Below, piece by piece: positions 1-8,557 of a stretch of DNA of 64,000 bases. This DNA is from Asanoa hainanensis (GTDB taxonomy: Bacteria; Actinomycetota; Actinomycetes; Mycobacteriales; Micromonosporaceae). Position numbers and translations under genes: made by a program. The stretch spans positions 1-64,000 of the forward strand of contig NZ_FZPH01000025.1 in NCBI RefSeq assembly GCF_900188485.1. Reading direction: 5' to 3'. The notes under the pieces were generated by a model, which saw only the letters and a list, made by a program, of their open reading frames with translations, did not search any database and was not told where the DNA came from. Each line of letters begins with the position of its first letter. The stretch's first letter is position 1.

Positions 1-356
1 CTGATACCGACGGAATCACCTCGCGCCGCCGACCCGCTCGGGAGCGCGCGCCGATCGCGTCGCGACCGCGTCAGCGCGATTTCGTGTCGTGCCGGCCACG
101 AGGCGCTCCGCCGGCCATTGGCTGCTCGCGTAGCGGGCGCCCCGGTCTCATACCGCCGCGTCCATGCCGGCTCTCCGGTCATCGGCGAGCACGACGTGTT
201 TCCGTGTAGAGCCGTCGACCGGTGGGGTGCTCGTTCGCCGTAGCCACCGGAACGCGCCAACCTGTTCCGGTCACCTCGGGTAATCGCGCGGGCGGCTGGC
301 CGGGGGACTGTCGTGTCGTCACGATCCGTCGAACTTGGCTGATCGAGCCCGGTGCC

Positions 357-548
357 GTTCCAGGCTGCGGCTTCCTGGTTCGTTCACCCCGTTCCGGCGG
401 TGCGTTCCAAGGCACGTTCCGACGGCACCTGAGAGTCGATCAAGGAGCCGTTCCGGAACGCCTTCCAAGATCCTTCCGGGGTCGTTCCTGTCGTCTTGTT
501 CCGACCTCCGCTGCCGTTCAAGCGGCGGTCGTTCCAGGATCGGCGTTC
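357..548. repeat. GTTCC pentamer cluster 1
   Basis: I count ten GTTCC and one inverted GGAAC within about 190 bp, starting at 357, 391, 404, 416, 450, 455 (inverted), 484, 498, 531 and 544 among others. Many are extended to CGTTCCRG. Fewer than one would be expected by chance. The spacing is irregular (5-34 bp), which argues against a classical iteron. It resembles a multi-site protein-binding region. Confidence 0.6.
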
Positions 549-1387
549 CAATCCGGTGCATCGGGGAGGTGCCTGTTTCGCCGCGTCGATCTTCGACCCG
601 GTCGCGTCGGACGGCGGCAGCCGGGTCGGTCCGCGTCGAGGCGCCGCTGGGGCGGCGGCGCCCGGCTTGCATCCGTCGATCACTGCCGATCGACGGATGC
701 GCGTCGACGCGTGGCCGGCCGGCCTGGCCGACGACGAGAGTCCGGCGGGACATCCCCCCTTAGAGCCTCGCCTGTGGCTTCCTCGTTGAGGCCCTTCGCC
801 CCCCAGAATCCTGAGCGTGAGCGGCGATAGCAACTGGCATGAAGGGCAGCGATGGAGTCGACGCACCGGCCCGGGAAGTACCCAGGTGTGTTGATCACAC
901 GTTGTGAACCCGCACCCGCATCCCTCACTCCCGCCCGGTGGGGGAGTGGGAGCGACCGTAACCCGGGCCCGCCCGCGGCCGCGCGCGCGAGTATAAGCAA
1001 CCAACCCTCACACGAACCCTCACTCACTCAGCGTTACGGGAGAGAGCAACAATCTGACTCCTGGTTACCGCAGATGGTGGGCTAACCGACGCCCAGACCC
1101 GACGAAGACTGCGATGACGACCGCAGACCCCGGCGAACGAACCGCTCCAGGTGCCGACCCCTTGTCGGCATCCTGCAGAGGCAGCGCGGGGCGCCGACAG
1201 ATGCCCCGGCGACCGACGGGGTCCGCGCCTCGAGGGTCGGAGGGGCGGCGCCTATCTCCGGGCACCGAACCGCCCGAAGGCCGCCCCCGGTTCTGGCGAT
1301 CAAGAGGGTCGCGAGCTATCGCCAACAGGCTCGCGGACCGGCGCTCCTCCGAGGACGATCCGGCCCTTCCATCGCTCGCCGATCCCG

Positions 1388-1613
1388 GTTCCCTGCGCCC
1401 GTTCCGGCATACCGGAACAGCCCGACAGACGGGCGTTCCGGTCGGCGTGGACAGTCGACTGGGTGCGCTCCGGCTGGTGACCGTTCCGGCCCTCCCATCG
1501 TTCCAAACCCACCTGGATGAGACCGGTTCCAAGTTCCCAGAACCAACGCCGTTCCGGCCCGTGCCGGTCGGATGTTCCATGGCGTTCCAAGGTCATTCCA
1601 AGGTCCTCGGAAC
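1388..1613. repeat. GTTCC pentamer cluster 2
   Basis: This is a second cluster of the same pentamer. Direct copies start at 1388, 1401, 1435, 1483, 1500, 1526, 1533, 1551, 1574 and 1584, with inverted GGAAC at 1414 and 1609. It lies about 850 bp from cluster 1 with almost none between. The paired clusters suggest a centromere-like, origin or silencing site rather than coding sequence. Confidence 0.6.
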
Positions 1614-2085
1614 GCCGCCAACGCGGCGCCCGCCGTCACGCACTGTGACGGGTGGGGTCGTGGCGGCGGGGTCGCCCTTGCGGCCCGGGCGCCACGCAGC
1701 GTGTCAGGGCGTTGATGACCGCCGCGATGATGGCCGCGGCTGCCAAACCATTAGCGGGCCAGCAACTCTCCGTCCAGGGTGGCCGCAACGCAGTCGCCAA
1801 CCGCTCCGCTAACGCCCTGAACAGTTCCCGAACGACTTGGGGGAGGGGAGTCACAGCGCCCGGGAGCGGCCCTCGGTGGGGTGGCGAAGGTACGGGTTCA
1901 TCCGAGCAGCTCCGGTGTCCGCTCAGGCAGGATGCATGGTCCGACCTGGTCGCCAGCCGGGCGCGAGCGGCGATTCCGCGTGGCCGGCGACGGTCAGGCC
2001 CCCTCTTAGGAGGGACGCCGGCATCCATTGTGGGCCCCCGATCCATTGGTCCCAGGAACGTCTGCGACAGGCGCCCGGCAATCGC

Positions 2086-2102
2086 GTAAAGATTATCTTT
2101 AC
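2086..2102 (+). promoter_or_regulatory. Perfect palindromic operator over promoter
   Basis: GTAAAGATTATCTTTAC is an 8+1+8 perfect inverted repeat. Eight bases downstream lies a -10-like GATACT at 2110-2115, only 7 nt before the ATG at 2123, with no Shine-Dalgarno sequence. The transcript is therefore probably leaderless, and the palindrome would cover the -35 area. A dimeric repressor site is the simplest reading, perhaps autoregulatory because the next gene encodes a candidate helix-turn-helix protein. Confidence 0.65.
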
Positions 2103-2122
2103 GCCGTGGGATACTGACTTGC

Positions 2123-2839
2123 ATGAGTCGTACGGCTGACAAACCAGCGCCGCGATACAAGCTCCAGAACGCTGCTCAGGCGGCCGCGCAAATCAGGAAA
2201 CTTCGGGTCGAGGGGCGCGATCCTGACCTCGACGTGCGCTTCCCTGTGGAGGTGCGTGACGACGAGGACGTTGACGCGGTCATCGATTACGTTCATCGCC
2301 ACCGGCAGGTTAGCCGCCTGGTCCTGGGCGCCGAGCTCGAGTTTCGATCCACGCTGCTGGAGTACCAGCGCCAGCGAGACACCGACAGGCACGAGCGTCG
2401 TGTTCTCGCAGTGCTGGAGGCGGGTCGGCAGCTCGGCGTCCGGCCAACGGTGTACGGCGCGCCGATGGGGCTGCACAGCAAGCAGGCCGTTTACCACCGC
2501 CGGGTCACTCTGGCTGCGCGCCGGTCAGCTCACGTCAGCGATGAGGGTCGTGCGCAGGCGTGGCTAGACGAGCACGTCGCCGAGCTTCGCGGCCTGGCCG
2601 ACCTTCTCATCGACCACCGTGACGAGCTTCTGCTGCTGGTAGATGAGGGGCCGGCCCGCGAGAAGCTGGCCAACGACATCGACAATGCAGGTGCGTTGAT
2701 GAATACGCGCCGGCCGACGATGGACTTCTGCGGCGCGGTGGCATTCGCCGTCTTCGGGCTGCGCCCCCAGGCGGCGCGGCCAGCAGCAGACCCCGCCATC
2801 CGTGAGCAGCTCGCGCAGGGCCTGCGACTGCTGTGGTAA
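2123..2839 (+). CDS. Putative HTH DNA-binding protein
   Basis: This 238-residue, mostly helical, charged protein has no signal peptide or membrane segment. Residues about 96-134 look like a helix-turn-helix: a GRQLGV helix, then MGLHSKQAVYHRRVTL, whose SKQAVYxR pattern resembles the recognition helix of small actinobacterial DNA-binding proteins. No catalytic motif is visible. The start is the ATG 7 nt after a -10-like hexamer, which suggests leaderless translation, and a perfect 17-bp palindrome lies just upstream. It probably represses its own promoter and may act elsewhere on the plasmid. The family is not firmly identified. The gene converges with the decayed helicase on the other strand. 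Confidence 0.65.
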   Translation: MSRTADKPAPRYKLQNAAQAAAQIRKLRVEGRDPDLDVRFPVEVRDDEDVDAVIDYVHRHRQVSRLVLGAELEFRSTLLEYQRQRDTDRHERRVLAVLEAGRQLGVRPTVYGAPMGLHSKQAVYHRRVTLAARRSAHVSDEGRAQAWLDEHVAELRGLADLLIDHRDELLLLVDEGPAREKLANDIDNAGALMNTRRPTMDFCGAVAFAVFGLRPQAARPAADPAIREQLAQGLRLLW

Positions 2840-3049
2840 CCCCGAACCTGGCTCGGGGTCCTGGTCAGTGTGCCCCGAGGCTGGTTGTTTACGGGGTGAT
2901 GGCTGCTGATCCGCCGGCGCGGCTGGCCCACCGAAGGCCCTCTGGGAGCGAGCGCGGGATGAGTGCAGTCGCCTGGGGTTGGTCGACCCTGGTGACCCCG
3001 GCCCGCTTGGGGCCCGCCGGCTCGCTCTGTAGACCTGTGCGACCCGGCC

Positions 3050-5624
3050 GGAGAGCAGTTGGTCGAGCGGCGGCGGAGACGTTCTGCCGCGGGTCGGGTA
3101 GGTCAGGTCACCGACCCGCCGGTGCAGGTCCTCGATTTGGCGGGCGATGCGCCCGGTGACGCGCACGCCGGTCAGCTGTAGGCCCCCGCGAACGTAGCCG
3201 AGTTCACGAGAGACCCAAGTGTTGCCGAAGCCCCGGCGGGCCAGATCGGCGAGCAGCGCTCGGGTGTGGCCGGCGTCGACGCGGGCGCCGTCCTCGGTGA
3301 ACATCCGGCCGCGGGAACCGGCCCGTGTTGCCTGGCTCTTGCAGTCGGCCGCCGTGGTGGCCATCAGACAGCGCTCGTGTTCGCGTTCGAGGACCGGCCA
3401 CTCGCCGCTGACGATCTTGCGGATCACACCGGTCGGAACGCCGCTGGCGGTGACGATCGTTCCTCGCTTGCAGCCAGCCGACTCCAGCGCGGCCACATCC
3501 CCGCCGGCCCGGTTCGCGGACACCGGGTCCCGCGGAGCGTTCCGCCGGTCGATCCAATGCCGCTGCGCTGCGCGGCGATGCAGCGTGCACGGCTCGCACG
3601 GGCACTTGAGCGCCTCGCGGGATCCACCGCCGTGCTCGCGGCCTTCTCCGAGGTTGATTGGCTCACCGAACGCGTTGCCCAGGGTGCGTTCCCACTCCCA
3701 GCCGGGCACAGCCGCGAGCAGGTCGACGTACTGGGGGTCGAGCTCATCGCGGCGGTGCAGGAACCGCTGCCTGGCGGCCCACTGACCGAGCCCGATGGTG
3801 GCGCCGTAGATCTCTTCGACGACCTTGCCAGTCGGCAGTTGCTGCTCTCTGGCCACGAACTGCAGCAGCGCGGCGTAGGTCACCCCCCAGCGGGTGTGGG
3901 CCTGCTCCCACCGCCACAGCGGTTCGCCTTTGATGTCGCGGGGGAGGCGGCCTCGATCTCGTTGAGCAGCGCAGGTGGCAGGTTCTGGCCGAGGAGGTGG
4001 GTGCGGCGCAGGGCGTGGACCCAGCGGCCCAGGGCGAGCCCGTTCCGAAGACCCGCAGGGCCTGGATCATCGCGATGTCGATGTCGCGGAGGCCGGCGGT
4101 CCAGTCCCAACCGGGCAGCTGTTCGAGCCGGGCGGCGCGGACCGGGTCGAGTAGACCGTCGCGGTAGGTCTGGCGTTGTACCGCGAGCCAGACGCCGAGC
4201 TTCCACGGCTTGGCGCCCTTGCTGATGGTCTTGTTGAAGAGGGAATCGCCGCTGGTTCGGTCGGCGACGCTGCCGTAGACGTCGACGTAGGAGGTGAGCA
4301 GGTCGAAGGTGTCGTCCCAGTCGGCCTGCTCACGGTCCCAGTACCAGCCAGGGATCAGCTCGAGCCGGTGCACCTGCTCGGCGGCCAGGACCCCGCCGGT
4401 CCGGGCCCGCCGCTGGCCCTCGGCCCAATTGCCGATGCCGACGCTGTGATGCGAGATCGTCATGGCCAGGCGTCGGCCCGGGTTCTGCTGTGCCCAGTCC
4501 AGGGCGGCGGTGTAGAACTTCTCCCACCCGGACCCGACCTCTTCGACCAGGCGCAACTGGACCGCGTTCTCGTCGAATCCGTCGGGCAGCAGGAACTCCA
4601 CCCGTCCCGCGTCGGTCCGTCGGCGGCCGCCGTGTCGTAGGCCGGCGCGGACCGCGTCGTCGAGTTCTTCGGCGAGGCGGTGGTCGTGCGCGCGCAGGCC
4701 TCGCAGGACGGCCCACACGTGCCGGAACGCGCTCAGCGACATGCCGGTGTCGTCGTCAAGGTCCGCAGGCAGCGTGACCGGCAGGATGATGTAGCCGAGG
4801 TGCTTGCCCTCGGCGGCGCGCAACGCCCGCCCGATGGCCTGGATGATGTTGACAACGCTGGTGTATTTCCCGTCGAACAGGACCCCGTCGACGCCGGGCA
4901 CGTCGACACCCTCGTTGAGGCAGCGGGCGCTGGGGAGCACCCGCACCTGCTGATCCTGATCCTCGCCGAGCCAGCGCAGCGTCTCGGCCCGGCCCGCGGC
5001 ACCGACGCGTCGACCGACCGGGCTCGGATGAACTTGCCGCCCGGAGTGCGGGCCAGGTCCATGGTCTGCGCGAAGCTGCGGGCGGCGGCGACGCGAGAGT
5101 GGAAGGTGAGGATCCTGCGGATGCCGAAACGGTCGATCGCGTCGATCAACGCCCCCGGGGCCATGCCCGTCTCCGCCATGCCCGGTTCGGTCCGGCCTTC
5201 GCGGCTGACGGCCACCAAGACCCGGTAGTCGGTGAGCCGGCCCGATGCGATGCCTTGGCCAAAGGTGACCGTGTGCGCGACCGGGCCGAATCGGCTGTGG
5301 TCGTCCATCGACACGACGTCGTCGCCGTCGAGGACCCGCGGCGTCGCGGTCATGAACAGCCGCCTGCGGGCCGGGATCGCCCGGGCGTCCACGGCGACAA
5401 GGAATTCCTCACGGGGCCGCCAGCGTTTGTGCGACCAGCGCGAGGCTGGGCAGGAACACCAGTACCTGTTGGGCGTCGGCGGCCTGGGCGTGCCAGCGGG
5501 CCACCAGGGTCTTGCCGGTGCCGCACGCCATCACAAGCTGGGTGCGGTCGTGCACGGCGAGCGCCCGCTGCAGGGCGGCGAGGGCCGCGACCTGGTCGCT
5601 GTCCGGGGTCGGCTGGGCAGGCAT
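3050..5624 (-). pseudogene. Decayed DEAD/DEAH helicase with helicase-associated repeats
   Basis: Reading from the ATG at 5624 (good AGGAAGGA ribosome binding site), the protein starts normally with Walker A CGTGKT at residues 34-39 and motif Ia. An in-frame TGA occurs at 5409-5411. The next frame resumes at LFMTATPR, which is motif III, so the block carrying the DEAH box (about 100 residues in the family) is missing. Further frame changes occur near 5005 (before ETLRWLGEDQDQQ), near 4045 (after QALRVFG) and near 3950 (before LPRDIKGEPLW). In between, the SF2 C-terminal domain (QAIGRALR) and several Trp-rich helicase-associated repeats are clearly readable. The 3' part continues into a Cys-rich segment (KCPCEPC, near 3605) and an HTH region of a type common in actinobacterial mobile elements, perhaps originally a separate gene. 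The 3' limit is uncertain. Sequencing indels could explain the frame changes but not the lost DEAH block. Confidence 0.8.
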
Positions 5625-5746
5625 GTCAGTCCTTCCTGGAGCGAATCGGAACCGGACGGCGGCGTCGGGACGTGTGCACCGTGGAACGGGACACCGGCCG
5701 AGTCGGTCTCGTGGGTAACGGGCCGCGGCGGGCGAGGTCCTCGGCG

Positions 5747-5768
5747 CCCTTGCCGCCACCCGCAAGGG
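5747..5768 (-). terminator. Weak hairpin after the PP-loop gene
   Basis: CCCTTGC and GCAAGGG form a 7-bp stem with an 8-nt loop just past the stop of the minus-strand gene at 5772. There is no clear T tract. Confidence 0.35.
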
Positions 5769-5771
5769 AGT

Positions 5772-6842
5772 TCACGCGGTCTCCAGGTCGAACAGGGTGG
5801 CCTGCGCGATGCAGCCGCCGAGCCGGTCACGGTGGTGCTGATCCCATGGGCCGGTCGCCGCGTGCGCCGGGCAGTGGCGATCCGGATCGCCGTCCTGGAT
5901 GAGCACACGCACGCCGCAGATCGGGCACGGCACCCAGGTGACCCGAAACGGGCTGGCCGGACCGGCCTTAGCGATGATCTGCGCCATGGTCCGGTTGTCC
6001 TGGAACGGCATCCCGGTCGCCTGCTCGACGGCCAGGATCCGCTGGGCGGTGCCCGGGTTCGCGCGGGCCGAGATCAGCAAGTCGCGCTCGCCGGCGAGCA
6101 CGCACATCCGGCAGCTGAGCCTGGACATGCCCAGGTTCTTGTAAGCCGGGTGGTACGGGACTCCAGCCGCCCGAATGCCGGCCCAGACCTGGTCGGTACT
6201 GAGCTCGTGGATGGGCAGCCAGTCGTAGACCTTGCGGGTGTGCAGAGTCGACGCCCGGGGATTGAAAGACCACACCGGACGGCTGGCGCGGCGGGGCGAC
6301 TCGGCGGCGCGGAAACCGAAGGTCTGTACCACCACCATGGGGCGGCCGGTTACGCCGAGTTGGGCTCCTTGCGCCCGGATGAACCGTTCCGATGGGGCGG
6401 TCTTGTGCTCGCGGGTGCAGAACCGGAACTGCAGCCGAGGGAACCCACGGGGGGAGCCGTCGATGCGCCGTCTGGCGGCGATGTCGTCGATGAGGTCCGG
6501 GCCGTCGCGGCGGGTGACGATGAACGGCAGCCCGTACCGGGCGGCTTGCTCGGCGGCGAGCTCGCAGGTGCCAGCCCACTCGACGCCGTCGTGCGGATCG
6601 TCACCCAGGCCGTTGTGCTGCACCCAGATCCGGCGCTCGGTGATCAGCCTGTCCAGGAGCCCGGCCTCCCGCAGCCGGTCGGCGGCCGCCCGGACCATTT
6701 CTTGCGAGTCCTTGCCGCCCGAGGAATTCAGCAGCCAGAGATCCACCTCGGCGGGATTGCCACCCGGCCCGAACGGGAACACGAAACCCGCCAGCGGCTG
6801 CGGCTTGGCAGCCGGCTTGCCGGCTCTGTTGGTGGTGGACAC
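5772..6842 (-). CDS. PAPS-reductase-like PP-loop ATPase
   Basis: This 356-residue protein carries the PP-loop SSGGKDS (residues 40-46) of the PAPS reductase / N-type ATP pyrophosphatase superfamily. It has a conserved RFCTREHK segment, an SCRMC cysteine pair and a C-terminal CPIC...HCPAH zinc-ribbon-like end. Enzymes of this fold activate a substrate with ATP and often transfer sulfur; examples are sulfate assimilation, tRNA thiolation and the DndC subunit of DNA phosphorothioation. No sulfate-assimilation partners are nearby. Its neighbours are DNA modification genes, which favours a nucleic-acid target. The GTG at 6842 is chosen because GGAGG lies 8 nt upstream; longer extensions run into promoter element E1 (6948-6961). 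The exact substrate cannot be told from sequence. Confidence 0.75.
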   Translation of the reverse strand: MSTTNRAGKPAAKPQPLAGFVFPFGPGGNPAEVDLWLLNSSGGKDSQEMVRAAADRLREAGLLDRLITERRIWVQHNGLGDDPHDGVEWAGTCELAAEQAARYGLPFIVTRRDGPDLIDDIAARRRIDGSPRGFPRLQFRFCTREHKTAPSERFIRAQGAQLGVTGRPMVVVQTFGFRAAESPRRASRPVWSFNPRASTLHTRKVYDWLPIHELSTDQVWAGIRAAGVPYHPAYKNLGMSRLSCRMCVLAGERDLLISARANPGTAQRILAVEQATGMPFQDNRTMAQIIAKAGPASPFRVTWVPCPICGVRVLIQDGDPDRHCPAHAATGPWDQHHRDRLGGCIAQATLFDLETA

Positions 6843-6947
6843 TGGCGAACCTCCGCTGTCATCGCGATCGGGGAGAGGGGCCGCCTCGCGCCCATTTGGG
6901 GGACGCTCCTTGACGACTTCTGGTGACACCCGGGAGACCCCAAGTTG

Positions 6948-6961
6948 CCTATAATGATACC
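6948..6961 (-). promoter_or_regulatory. Shared element E1
   Basis: On the minus strand this reads GGTATCATTATAGG. It lies 106 bp before the GTG of the PP-loop gene and is followed by the leader block CCAGAAGTC (6915-6923). TATCAT fits a TANNNT -10 hexamer. It is one of ten copies of the same element in the island. Confidence 0.75.
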
Positions 6962-7124
6962 CTTTCCGAAGGATTCGCGCCAGATCCACAATGTTTTGAG
7001 CTGCAGAAATATGCGCCTGTGTGGGCCGCCGCCAGTCGCCTCACCCGGGGCGATCGGCGTTACCGGCACCGCGGAAGGACCGGGTGGTCTGCTAAGCGGA
7101 GTGCCTCGTGCCCACATCGGGTGG

Positions 7125-7158
7125 GGTCCGCCCGGCCGCCTGGGCCGCCGGGCGGACC
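7125..7158 (-). terminator. GC hairpin terminator
   Basis: GGTCCGCCCGG and CCGGGCGGACC form a perfect 11-bp stem with a 12-nt loop, immediately after the stop of the 7163-7768 gene. It closes the 8082 to 7163 operon. Confidence 0.65.
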
Positions 7159-7162
7159 AGGC

Positions 7163-7768
7163 TCACTCGTCGCGGGTGTCCTCGCCGTACGTGTTCGCGC
7201 CGCCTTGGTCGACCTCGACGAGCAGCGGACCGTGGCCGGGATCGATGGCGTCGCCCTCGATGCTGACGTAGACGCCGTCGTTGCGGCGCCGGACCATCAC
7301 CTCCACACCGAGTACGGCGAGCCAGAAATGGTCGGAGAGGTCACCGTCGCCCGGCACGCCCTGATAGCGCCAGGCAACGGACTCGCCGATGTCGGTCAAG
7401 TCGTGCCGGGTGAAATTCGGGTGGTCGCCGGGCTGACCCGGGCGAGGACGCCTGCGCTTCGCGTCGACCGCTTCTACCGGGATGCCGAGCAACGCGGCGA
7501 CCTGGTCGACGGTGAAGTCTCCACCCACGAACAGCAGCGAGGTATCGTCCGGTCCTTCGACCTCGATGCCGTCGGAGTAGAGCACCACCTGGCAGGCGCC
7601 GGTCGCTAGTAGCGCCAGCAGCAGCGTGCGCAGTGCCGCACCAGGAGTCACTGGGGCGGCGTCAGCGTCGCTGCACGAGTCGCCGGGCGGGACGTGCCGC
7701 CAGCCCTTCCGTGCGGCCCGCAGCGACCGGCCACACCGCTGGCAGGTGGAGCGCTTCGAGCGGCTCAT
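7163..7768 (-). CDS. Zinc-ribbon hypothetical protein
   Basis: This 201-residue protein has a basic N-terminus with a CQRCGRSL knuckle (CxxC) and a second CSD cysteine around residue 33. A hydrophobic helix (LRTLLLALLATGACQVVLY) follows, then an acidic C-terminal half ending in EDTRDE. I do not recognise a family. The ATG at 7768 overlaps the TGA of the upstream gene (ATGA), so it is translated from the same mRNA driven by element E2. Its context suggests a role with the modification enzymes, but function is unknown. Confidence 0.65.
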   Translation of the reverse strand: MSRSKRSTCQRCGRSLRAARKGWRHVPPGDSCSDADAAPVTPGAALRTLLLALLATGACQVVLYSDGIEVEGPDDTSLLFVGGDFTVDQVAALLGIPVEAVDAKRRRPRPGQPGDHPNFTRHDLTDIGESVAWRYQGVPGDGDLSDHFWLAVLGVEVMVRRRNDGVYVSIEGDAIDPGHGPLLVEVDQGGANTYGEDTRDE

Positions 7769-8082
7769 CGACGGCCCGCCGCTTGGTCGCCGGTCGCGAT
7801 GTCCTCGGCGGTCAGCAGGTACGCCTCGGCGACGTCGCGCTGCTGCACTCCGCAGGAGGTCGCCTGGCACTCAAGGTCGGCGAGCACGCCGTCGAGCCCG
7901 CGTTCGCGCACCTTGTCGGTCAGCGAGGCCAGATCGAGGCTGCCGTCGGGCCGCCGGATCGGGCCCAGGTCGGCGAGCGCGGTCAGGCGGTGCTCGGGAA
8001 CGTCGGCGCTGAACGACTCACGCACCGACCAAGACAGGCGGACCAGCCCGCCCAGGGCCGGGCTCATGTCTTCGATCTCCAT
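7765..8082 (-). CDS. Hypothetical protein, first gene of E2 operon
   Basis: This 105-residue protein starts at an ATG with AGGAAGGA 5 nt upstream. The N-terminus is MEIEDMSPALGGLVRLSW. The middle is Leu/Asp-rich (LTALADLGPIRRPDG) and the end carries two cysteines (ECQATSCGVQQ) and an acidic helix. No known domain is apparent. It sits 74 bp downstream of element E2 and overlaps the next gene by ATGA. Confidence 0.65.
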   Translation of the reverse strand: MEIEDMSPALGGLVRLSWSVRESFSADVPEHRLTALADLGPIRRPDGSLDLASLTDKVRERGLDGVLADLECQATSCGVQQRDVAEAYLLTAEDIATGDQAAGRR

Positions 8083-8155
8083 GTCCGTCCTTCCTGCCCG
8101 GCCGGGCCGGGCCAACCGGTCTTCTGATAGGGAAGCCGAGGCATCCTCGACGTCG

Positions 8156-8169
8156 CCTATAATGATACC
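8156..8169 (-). promoter_or_regulatory. Shared element E2
   Basis: GGTATCATTATAGG on the minus strand, 74 bp before the ATG at 8082. A leader block related to CCAGAAGTCC occurs at 8118-8127 (TCAGAAGACC). Confidence 0.75.
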
Positions 8170-8429
8170 CCGTCCAGTCGGGGGACAACAGGTCCACATT
8201 GGATTGACGCGCTGAGATGGGCCACGCGGCTTGGCCAGCCGGGCCTTCGGCGACGCGGAGATGACACCGCGTCGGTCGCGCCCTCTGGGTGCTGCGCGGG
8301 ATGCCGCCGTACGGGGCATCAGGGTCTAGGCGCGGAACCGCTACGGCAACGCGGTGCGCGCCCACCATGACCTGTTCCGCTTTCGGGGCCGACCAAACTC
8401 GTCCACAGTAGACTAGCGATCTTTGAAGG

Positions 8430-8443
8430 GGTATCATTATAGG
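8430..8443 (+). promoter_or_regulatory. Shared element E3
   Basis: GGTATCATTATAGG on the plus strand, 115 bp before the GTG of the ParB-like gene. TCCACAGTAGAC lies upstream at 8402-8413. A TAGACT-N17-TATCAT arrangement could be the -35 and -10 of the promoter. The same upstream block is found at E6, and in a closer-spaced form at E4, E5, E8 and E9. Confidence 0.75.
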
Positions 8444-8557
8444 CAAGCCCGCGCCCATTGCCGTTAAACCGGCACCTCACACCGACTTCGCCACGCGACG
8501 GCCGGGCTGAATCTGACCGCGCCGGATCAGCCGGCGCCCGACCGGGAAGGGACACCA

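Larger units (their letters stand above)
1..2085. other. Gene-poor region with pentamer repeat clusters
   Basis: No open frame in this stretch has a ribosome binding site together with a protein-like composition. The frames seen are Arg/Pro/Gly-rich and overlap one another on both strands, as expected at this GC content. The notable content is two clusters of GTTCC pentamers, listed separately. An alternating GC run followed by TATAAG lies near 985-998. The region may hold cis-acting plasmid functions, but nothing proves it. Confidence 0.5.
6843..7162. other. Intergenic: leader of 5772 gene and a terminator
   Basis: This holds element E1, the conserved leader block near 6915-6923 and the hairpin terminator at 7125-7158 of the operon to the right. 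I see no gene in it. Confidence 0.6.
8083..8557. other. Divergent intergenic region with E2 and E3
   Basis: This region separates the minus-strand 8082 operon from the plus-strand ParB-like gene. It holds one shared element for each direction (E2 and E3) and no credible gene. Confidence 0.65.

Noticed and set aside
222-830. Long open frames on both strands in the first kilobase
   Set aside because: Arg/Ser/Pro-rich products, several overlapping frames on each strand and no ribosome binding site; typical of random GC-rich sequence.
888-915. Imperfect TGATCA-centred dyad near 890
   Set aside because: Arms do not match well enough and no gene start lies nearby.
2564-3049. Open continuation of the decayed helicase frame antisense to the HTH gene
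   Set aside because: Homology-like character ends near 3050. Beyond it the frame is low-complexity and lies opposite a real gene, so it is probably readthrough after loss of the true stop.
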